Below, piece after piece: positions 1-5,520 of a stretch of 15,951 nt of DNA; position 1 is the stretch's first letter, and the number at the start of each line of letters is the position of its first letter. The stretch is from an uncultured Collinsella sp. (GTDB taxonomy: Bacteria; Actinomycetota; Coriobacteriia; Coriobacteriales; Coriobacteriaceae), in assembly GCA_900548255.1 (NCBI GenBank), contig URKH01000048.1, positions 1 to 15,951 of the forward strand. The letters are read 5' to 3'. The notes under the pieces were generated by a model. That model saw only the letters and a program-made list of their open reading frames with translations, was not told the DNA's origin and ran no database searches. Both the position numbers and the translations under genes were made by a program.

Positions 1-96
1 CGGGTCGAGATTTTCGTAGATTCCGCACGAGCCGAAGAGCACTTAATGTGCTCTTCGTGCGAGCCCAGGACTTGACCGAGCGAAAATCTCGACCCG
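1..96. repeat. Nested inverted repeat (16-bp outer arms, inner hairpin)
   Basis: The outer arms are perfect 16-bp inverted copies: CGGGTCGAGATTTTCG at 1-16 and CGAAAATCTCGACCCG at 81-96. Inside lies a second perfect 10-bp stem, CGAAGAGCAC (33-42) with GTGCTCTTCG (48-57), around the loop TTAAT, and GCAC (25-28) can pair with GTGC (57-60) in an alternative extension. No U-tract follows on either strand, so it is not a classical terminator, although it lies 3' of the aminotransferase and could end or stabilise that mRNA. The first arm begins at base 1, so it may extend beyond the window. The arm end resembles sequence at 11787-11802. A dispersed non-coding repeat family is an inference. Confidence 0.7.
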
Positions 97-208
97 TCCC
101 CTCGGACCGGAGCTGCGGTAACTTTGCGGCGAATCCTCGTGTCCGTTGAGCGGCGCGCCCCACTCATAATGCTTGGATCGGTGGGCTGATGTGTTGCGTC
201 CCTGATGG

Positions 209-1345
209 CTACAGGGTTGAAACGAAGGTGGACAGGCGATGGAGGCCTTCGTTCAGATCTTGGTCGGAAACGCAGTAGCTTAGTCGGATGTGGCCTTCGG
301 TTCCGAAGCAGTCTCCGGGGACTAGGGCTACGTTTGCTTCTTTGATGGCTTTGATGCAGAAGTCTTCGCTTGTTAGGCCGAACTTTTTGATGCTGGGGAA
401 GGCATAGAAGGCTCCTGCGGGTTCTACGACGTCGAGGCCCATGGCGTCCAGGGCTGCGAGCACACCTTTGCGGCGGGCTCGGTAGACTTTGAGCATGGGG
501 GTTGGGTCGACGGTCAGGGCTCGGGCTGCGGCGTCCATTTCGAAGGAGACAGCACTCGATACTAAGTATTGGTGAGCCTTTGCGATCTCGGCGATGGCGG
601 GGGCTGCGGCCGCGAGCCAGCCCAGGCGCCAACCGGTCATGGCCCAGGGCTTGGAGAAGCTCTCGATGACGACCGTCTGCTCACGCAGCTCCGGGTGGCG
701 CTGGGCAAAGCGCTCGTAGCCATCCACATAAACCAGGCGGTTGTATACGTCGTCGCAGACCACGTAGATGCCCGCCTGTTCTGCCACGTGCGCCACGGCG
801 TCGAGCGATGCCGCGTTGAGAATGCAGCCCGTGGGATTGTTGGGCGAGCAGATAACGACGGCCTTGGTCGCCGGGGTCACACAGGCGCGAAGCGCATCCT
901 CGTCAATCTGAAATTGCGCAGGCTCCGTATCCAAAAAGACCGCTTTGGCGTGATTGGCCACGACGATGCTCTCGTAAAGGCCAAAGGCCGGCGTGGGGAT
1001 AATGACCTCGTCGCCGGGGTTGAGCATAGCCATGAATGTTGCCGACAGGGCCTCGGTCGCGCCGTCGGTCAGGATGACCTCATCGGCGGAAAACGCCAGG
1101 CCCGCGTCATCCATATATTTGGACAGTGCATCACGCAGGGCGGGGCGACCGTTGTTGGGCGGATAGTGCGTGTCACCGCGGTCCAGCGCGGCGGTCACCT
1201 CGGCGCTAATCACATCGGGCGTGGGAAAATCGGGCTCGCCGAGCGCGAGCGCGATACACCCCGGATGCCGGGCGGCGAGCGCGTTAATCCGGCGGATACC
1301 GGAGGGCTTGAGCATGGCAAGCGAGGTATTCATGGGCAGACGCAT
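209..1345 (-). CDS. Class I/II PLP-dependent aminotransferase (aspartate aminotransferase-like)
   Basis: This is a cytoplasmic fold-type I PLP enzyme that transfers amino groups between an amino acid and a 2-oxo acid. The 378-residue length is usual for the AspC/PatA/MalY-like group. Visible motifs are the substrate-side GEPDFPTP (36-43), the tyrosine/asparagine core SPNNPTG (167-173), the PLP-contacting CDDVYNR (197-203), the PLP lysine in SFSKPWAMTGWRLGW (K232, with R240), and the carboxylate-binding arginine in HIRLSY (R354). All key residues are present. The start at 1345 is preceded by AAAGGA at 5 nt; the in-frame ATG at 1333 would be 17 nt away. It is divergent from the 1439 gene across a 93-bp gap. 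Substrate cannot be told from sequence. Glutamate is almost always GAG up to residue 253 and always GAA from residue 268 on, which suggests a mosaic gene. Confidence 0.93.
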   Translation of the reverse strand: MRLPMNTSLAMLKPSGIRRINALAARHPGCIALALGEPDFPTPDVISAEVTAALDRGDTHYPPNNGRPALRDALSKYMDDAGLAFSADEVILTDGATEALSATFMAMLNPGDEVIIPTPAFGLYESIVVANHAKAVFLDTEPAQFQIDEDALRACVTPATKAVVICSPNNPTGCILNAASLDAVAHVAEQAGIYVVCDDVYNRLVYVDGYERFAQRHPELREQTVVIESFSKPWAMTGWRLGWLAAAAPAIAEIAKAHQYLVSSAVSFEMDAAARALTVDPTPMLKVYRARRKGVLAALDAMGLDVVEPAGAFYAFPSIKKFGLTSEDFCIKAIKEANVALVPGDCFGTEGHIRLSYCVSDQDLNEGLHRLSTFVSTL

Positions 1346-1438
1346 GGCGTTCCTTTCATAAGGGTTGCACTAGGATAGCGCGGCGGGGCGCCACCAGACG
1401 GTGTAACCTAAACGGAAACGAGCCGGAAAGGAGATGGC

Positions 1439-2101
1439 ATGGAGACGACCGCGCGCGGCGACTTACCAAAAACACTGCACACCATTGCGTATATCAGTAT
1501 TCCCAATAGCGCCGATCTTGATTTTTTGCTCTGGGACCTGCAGGATGCCATCGCCGCCTATGCTCAACTTTCCGGCACCGCACTCCCCCGCCCGGTCGAC
1601 TTGAAGGCAAATGACGCCGGCAGCGTTGCCGATGGCATCGTGCTGGCCATTGAAGATGTGGCTGACGATGAGACGTTGACTGCTATCGAGCAGGCGCTTG
1701 AGCGCTTTGGCGGTACGGGAACGCGCGTCTATGCCGCGATTCGAGCCGCACAAGAGGGCACTGAGCAGGCGCGTGGGACCGCCGTTCGCCTGCACAAGGC
1801 ATGTGAGCGCCATGACCAATTGTGGTGTGGCGGCGTTGCCATCTGCGCCGGCAGCGGCATCGCAGCGCTTCGCCATTCCCCGCGCATGGGACTCTTGCGG
1901 CGACCGTTTTCGGAGGCCATGGACAAGCTCGTGGGCGCCGTGCGCATGGGCTGCTCCGTCGAGCATGCACAGCGACTTGGCGGCGGCAATGCCGCCAACG
2001 TCGACGCCGACGGCATGGTTTGCGCCGAGCCAGCCGTGCCCGCGCCGATCTGGCGAGGCGTTCTGAAACGTCTGGGCGCCCACGCTCAAACAAAAATCTA
2101 A
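1439..2101 (+). CDS. Uncharacterised 220-aa protein, possibly flavodoxin-fold oxidoreductase-like
   Basis: I do not recognise this protein with confidence. The ATG has a strong Shine-Dalgarno site (GGAAAGGAG, 1426-1433) 5 nt upstream, and the frame shows the same GC-rich third positions as its neighbours, so it is probably real. There is no signal peptide and no clear membrane segment. The middle, TRVYAAIRAAQEGTEQ (95-110) followed by LWCGGVAICAGSG (128-140), loosely resembles the later strands of NAD(P)H-dependent FMN-reductase or flavodoxin-like proteins. However, the usual N-terminal phosphate-binding loop (GSxR or similar) is not visible, and the N-terminus reads YISIPNSADLDFLLWDLQ. It may be a divergent or degenerate member that no longer binds FMN. 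Its stop is 1 nt from the stop of the oppositely oriented glycosylase gene, with no terminator between. A structure prediction would settle the fold. Confidence 0.72.
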   Translation: METTARGDLPKTLHTIAYISIPNSADLDFLLWDLQDAIAAYAQLSGTALPRPVDLKANDAGSVADGIVLAIEDVADDETLTAIEQALERFGGTGTRVYAAIRAAQEGTEQARGTAVRLHKACERHDQLWCGGVAICAGSGIAALRHSPRMGLLRRPFSEAMDKLVGAVRMGCSVEHAQRLGGGNAANVDADGMVCAEPAVPAPIWRGVLKRLGAHAQTKI

Positions 2102-2102
2102 A

Positions 2103-2666
2103 TTAAATAACAGCCCAGTCAACGGCTTCGTGCCAACGCTCGACAAGACGCTCCAGTCGCCAGGCGGCATTGGCAGGACTTGTCGAGGGCAGGACGACGG
2201 CGGGCAACCTCGTCCGATCTTGCAAGTAGCGTTTGTAGAGTCGCCCTGCCGTACCGCCGTTACAGACAACGACCTCGATCGGCGCGGCATCGGTAATGCG
2301 CTCGATATGTGCCGGCACAACGTTGCGAATGCTCGCGTCGCTCGAGCCCTTAATGTCGCAGCCCTCGATTGCATCCCACAGGGCCACGCCGCCGTTCAGC
2401 AGCATGGCCCGCTTGGCGGCAATGGAGGCATCGAGCGTCGCGGGCTCACCGCTTGCCAAAGGATCGCCCTCGTTGGGCGGCACAGGCACACCGAGGCACG
2501 CAGCCATCACACGCCAAAAGCGATTCTGAGGGTTGCCGTAATAAAAGGCATTTGCACGCGAGAGCACCGAGGGAAACGACCCCAGCACCAAAACGCGCGA
2601 GCGCTGGTCGAACACAGGCTCAAACCCATGCTCAATATGTTGATAGTCCTCGTCAGACACGGCCAT
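2103..2666 (-). CDS. DNA-deoxyinosine glycosylase (uracil-DNA glycosylase superfamily, HDG type)
   Basis: The 187-residue protein matches the hypoxanthine-DNA glycosylase branch of the uracil-DNA glycosylase superfamily, which removes hypoxanthine (deaminated adenine) from DNA and leaves an abasic site for base-excision repair. Hallmarks are VLVLGSFPS (25-33), the family-typical FYYGNPQNRFW (41-51), which carries the asparagines of the active-site loop, LWDAIEGCDIKGSSD (96-110), and the C-terminal PSTSPANAAW (160-169), which corresponds to the DNA-minor-groove loop of the superfamily. Length and motif order are normal. The ATG at 2666 lies only 3 nt after the amylase stop and has no strong Shine-Dalgarno site of its own (only GAGAG further up), so translation is probably coupled to the upstream gene. 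Pairing with a sugar hydrolase is functionally odd and may reflect only a shared transcript. Confidence 0.9.
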   Translation of the reverse strand: MAVSDEDYQHIEHGFEPVFDQRSRVLVLGSFPSVLSRANAFYYGNPQNRFWRVMAACLGVPVPPNEGDPLASGEPATLDASIAAKRAMLLNGGVALWDAIEGCDIKGSSDASIRNVVPAHIERITDAAPIEVVVCNGGTAGRLYKRYLQDRTRLPAVVLPSTSPANAAWRLERLVERWHEAVDWAVI

Positions 2667-2669
2667 GGG

Positions 2670-4046
2670 TTAGGCTCTCAACAGATAGCGCACCTCGTAG
2701 GGTGCAAGCTCAAGGGCACCCGTCAGCTCGACCGTGGGCGCATCGTCGGCAAGCAGGTCGACAAAGGACCCGTTGAGCTCGCCGGCGCCAAAGGCGTAAG
2801 GCTCGCCCACGGCGTTCACCGCCACGAGCACCGTCGCGTCATCACAGGCGCGCTCGAACAGCAGCTGCTTGTTCTGGATCACCACGTTGCGATAGGCACC
2901 ATAGTTGAGGGCACGGGCCGCCGCGTCGTCTGCCGAGCGCAGGTGCGCGAGCTGCTTGATGAAGGCCGTCAGCTCGTTGGGCGCAGGCTCATCGAGCGCA
3001 GGTCGCAGCGCCCAGTCGCCATCGGGGCCACCCTTTTCGCCAGGAATCCCCCACTCGCTGCCATAGTAGACGCACGGAATGCCCGGCATGCCAAAGAGCA
3101 TGCCATAGGCGGGACGCAGGCACGACTTGTCGGTGAGGATACTCGCCAGGCGCGGCACATCGTGGTTGTCGACAAACGACAGCAGGTGCTTGCCGCGGTA
3201 GATGCACCACGGATCGCCGCCAAACTGGCGGTGCAGCGAGTGGGCGATCTCGAACATGTTGACCGAGTTAAAGCTGGAGTACAGGCCCTTGTAGCACTCG
3301 TAGTTGGTGCAGGAGTCGAGCATCTCATCGTTGACGATCTGGTTGTAGTCGCCGTGGAGCGTCTCGCCGATCAGCACAAAGTCGGGCTTGAGCTCACGGG
3401 TAAAGGAGTGTAGGCGGCGCATGAAGTCGCGGTCGAGCATATAGGCAACATCCAGGCGCAGGCCGTCGACGCCAAAGACCTCGACCCAGCGGCGCACGGA
3501 CTCGAGCAGGTAATCGACCACGGCGGGATTTTGCAGGTTGAGCTTCACGAGCTCAAAATGGCCTTCCCAGCCCTCGTACCAAAAGCCGTCGCCATAGCAG
3601 GAGTCGCCGTCAAAGCTAATGTGGAACCAGTCCTTGTACGGCGAGTCCCACTTACGCTCCTGCACATCGCGGAAGGCCCAAAAGCCGCGACCGACGTGGT
3701 TGAAGACGGCGTCGAGCACCACACGGATGCCATGGGCATGCAGCGTCTCGCACACGGCAGCAAAGTCGGCATCCCCACCCAGGCGACGGTCGATATGGCG
3801 CAGGCTGCGTGTATCGTAGCCGTGGCTATCGGACTCGAGCGGCGGGTTGATGAGCACGGCGCCAACGCCGAGTTCCTGCAGGTAGTCACCCCATTGGGCG
3901 ATCTTCATGATGGGCGCATCGGGGTTGGGCGCGGCGTTGGCAGCTTGGGCGAGTTCATCCTCGGCAACGGGGGCGGCGTTTTCGCGCGGAGCTCCGCAAA
4001 AGCCCAGCGGATAGATCTGATAGAACGTCGTCTCGTATGCCCACAT
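2670..4046 (-). CDS. GH13 alpha-amylase family glycoside hydrolase
   Basis: A 458-residue enzyme of glycoside hydrolase family 13, expected to cleave or rearrange alpha-glucosidic bonds in starch- or glycogen-derived oligosaccharides. The four GH13 regions appear in order: DAVFNH (112-117), GLRLDVAY (195-202, nucleophile D199), GETLHGD (227-233, acid/base E228) and FVDNHD (291-296, third acid D296). A short beta domain closes the C-terminus. There is no signal peptide or surface anchor, so it should act in the cytoplasm on imported maltodextrins; the short length fits maltogenic-amylase or cyclomaltodextrinase-like enzymes without an N-terminal domain. The start at 4046 has GGGAGG 5 nt upstream. 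It is the first gene of a two-gene unit with the glycosylase. The exact specificity (alpha-amylase, alpha-glucosidase, cyclomaltodextrinase) cannot be read from the motifs. Confidence 0.93.
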   Translation of the reverse strand: MWAYETTFYQIYPLGFCGAPRENAAPVAEDELAQAANAAPNPDAPIMKIAQWGDYLQELGVGAVLINPPLESDSHGYDTRSLRHIDRRLGGDADFAAVCETLHAHGIRVVLDAVFNHVGRGFWAFRDVQERKWDSPYKDWFHISFDGDSCYGDGFWYEGWEGHFELVKLNLQNPAVVDYLLESVRRWVEVFGVDGLRLDVAYMLDRDFMRRLHSFTRELKPDFVLIGETLHGDYNQIVNDEMLDSCTNYECYKGLYSSFNSVNMFEIAHSLHRQFGGDPWCIYRGKHLLSFVDNHDVPRLASILTDKSCLRPAYGMLFGMPGIPCVYYGSEWGIPGEKGGPDGDWALRPALDEPAPNELTAFIKQLAHLRSADDAAARALNYGAYRNVVIQNKQLLFERACDDATVLVAVNAVGEPYAFGAGELNGSFVDLLADDAPTVELTGALELAPYEVRYLLRA

Positions 4047-4117
4047 AGCAACCTCCCGGTAAGCTCAACACAACGACATCCATTGTATGCCCGGCTTGTA
4101 TCCTCTCCCCCAAAATA

Positions 4118-4184
4118 AGTTGCGATGGAATGGTTCCTGCTTGGGCCTTCAGAGGCCTTAAACAGTCTCTATTCCACCGCAACT
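4118..4184. repeat. Nested inverted repeat, possible terminator of the MFS gene
   Basis: The outer arms AGTTGCGATGGAAT (4118-4131) and ATTCCACCGCAACT (4171-4184) pair over 14 positions with one A-C mismatch. An inner hairpin GGCCT (4144-4148) / AGGCC (4153-4157) has the 4-nt loop TCAG. It lies 3' of the exporter gene (stop at 4200-4202) and is followed on the minus strand by TATTTTGGGG, which gives a weak U-tract, so it could serve as a terminator there. The two-layer design (long outer arms, small inner hairpin) parallels the 1-96 element, but the arm sequences differ. Confidence 0.65.
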
Positions 4185-4199
4185 GATGAGGGAACGTGA

Positions 4200-5396
4200 T
4201 TAGGCGACGGGCTTTGCGCGGCGTATGGCCGGGAACAGCACCGTAATGGCGAGGATGACGCCCACGACGGTAATCGCCCCGCCCGCAAAGCCAATCCAAG
4301 CGATACCGGGACCCGAAACCACGGCGCCGCCGATTGCGGTGCCCGTGCCGATACCGAGGTTAAACAGGCCCGAGAAGATCGACATGGCGACGGCCGACGA
4401 ATCCGCCGGCGTGTACTTGATGAGCTCAGCCTGGAACGCCACGTTAAAGGCTGTGGAGCAGCAGCCCCATAGCGCGCAGACGGCAAGCACTGCTACGAGC
4501 GACGATGCGACCGGACCCATGAGCAGCAGAGCCACCGGCACGCCGGAGAGCGTGATAGCCAAGAACGGGAAGCGATGCCCATCGAACAGGCGGCCAAACA
4601 GCCAGCTTCCGAGCAGACCGGAGCAGCCAAACGCCGTCAGCGTCATGGTAATAGCGCTTGCGTCGACGTGCGCGACCTGCGCCAGGAAGGGCTCGATATA
4701 GCTGTAACCCGCGTAGTAGCCGGTCGCCATAAAGACCGTGACCGCGTAGAGCGCAATCAGGAACGGGTTCTTGAGCAGCTCGGGCAGCTGTTTGACGGTA
4801 AAGCGCTCGCCCGCCGGCATGACCGGGAACACCGCTGCCTGGTACACCACCGCGGCGGCAGAGAAGGCTCCAACCACGGCAAACGTCATGCGCCAGCCCA
4901 CGGCCAGGCCGATGGCGCGACCGATCGGCAGGCCGAAGATCTGCGCGATGGACGAGCCCGTGGCGATCATGCTGATGGCGAGCGCCCCATGACGCGTATC
5001 GACCAGGCGCGAGGCTATGATCGAAGCGACCGACCAGAACACGGCGTGCGCGCAGGCGACCACCAGGCGTGCGCAGACCAAGATGGGATAGGTCGGCGCC
5101 ACGGCGGACAGGAACTGACCCAGAGAAAACACGGCAAGCACGCCGAGCAGCATACGCTTGAACTCAAAGCGCGAGGCAAACACCATAAGCGGCAGCGACA
5201 GCAGCATGACGCCCCAGGCGTAGACCGAGATCATGATGCCTGCCTGGGCCTCGGTGAGCGAGAACGATGCGGCAATATCAGTCAGAAGGCCAATGGGCAT
5301 GAACTCCGACGTGTTGAACACGAACGCACAGCAGGCGAGCCCGATAAGCGGGAGCCACTGCTTGAGCGAGATGCCATCTTGTCTTGCCTGAGTCAT
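4200..5396 (-). CDS. MFS sugar/drug efflux transporter (SotB-like, DHA1 family)
   Basis: A 398-residue, very hydrophobic protein with the roughly twelve membrane spans of the major facilitator superfamily, expected to be a proton-driven exporter in the cytoplasmic membrane. The first span carries FNTSEFMPIGLLTDIAASF (27-45), which closely follows the signature of SotB/YdhP-type sugar efflux proteins, and a motif-A-like loop FASRFEFKRMLLG (73-85) follows the second span. The reading frame is open upstream to 5561, but the ATG at 5396 is the first with a plausible ribosome site (GAGGG, 7 nt) and places the first span at the usual distance; the upstream extension would cross the promoter and hairpin region. 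It is a single-gene unit between feoAB and the 4118-4184 element. Substrate (sugars, arabinose, drugs or purine ribonucleosides) is not determinable here. Confidence 0.88.
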   Translation of the reverse strand: MTQARQDGISLKQWLPLIGLACCAFVFNTSEFMPIGLLTDIAASFSLTEAQAGIMISVYAWGVMLLSLPLMVFASRFEFKRMLLGVLAVFSLGQFLSAVAPTYPILVCARLVVACAHAVFWSVASIIASRLVDTRHGALAISMIATGSSIAQIFGLPIGRAIGLAVGWRMTFAVVGAFSAAAVVYQAAVFPVMPAGERFTVKQLPELLKNPFLIALYAVTVFMATGYYAGYSYIEPFLAQVAHVDASAITMTLTAFGCSGLLGSWLFGRLFDGHRFPFLAITLSGVPVALLLMGPVASSLVAVLAVCALWGCCSTAFNVAFQAELIKYTPADSSAVAMSIFSGLFNLGIGTGTAIGGAVVSGPGIAWIGFAGGAITVVGVILAITVLFPAIRRAKPVA

Positions 5397-5432
5397 GTAG
5401 GAACCCTCTCCGATTGTCTTGAGCGATGGGCG

Positions 5433-5462
5433 ATTATATAGCAACGGCCCCGCATCCGTCAG
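5433..5462 (-). promoter_or_regulatory. Probable promoter of the MFS exporter gene
   Basis: On the minus strand a consensus -10 box TATAAT occupies 5438-5433. A -35-like CTGACG at 5462-5457 lies 18 nt upstream of it. The predicted transcript would start near 5426, about 30 nt before the exporter's ATG. The spacer lies within one arm of the 5444-5480 hairpin, so the same DNA may both end feoAB transcripts and start exporter transcripts. Confidence 0.5.
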
Positions 5463-5480
5463 CAACAGATGCGGGGCCGT
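5444..5480 (-). terminator. Hairpin downstream of feoAB (13-bp perfect stem)
   Basis: ACGGCCCCGCATC (5444-5456) pairs perfectly with GATGCGGGGCCGT (5468-5480) around an 11-nt loop. It lies 41 nt past the feoAB stop, so it is probably a transcript end. The minus-strand tail reads TGCTATATAATCG and lacks a true U-run, so intrinsic termination may be inefficient. The plus-strand tail is no better. Confidence 0.6.
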
Positions 5481-5520
5481 AATCAACTCAATACACAGAG
5501 GTTGCGCCATCAATAAATAA

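Noticed and set aside
1346..1438. Divergent promoters between the aminotransferase and the 220-aa gene
   Set aside because: Only weak hexamers such as TATCCT and TAGGAT are present without partners at correct spacing, so no specific sites are claimed.
2130..3413. 427-codon open frame on plus opposite the glycosylase and amylase
   Set aside because: Both minus-strand genes have complete catalytic motifs; the plus frame has none.
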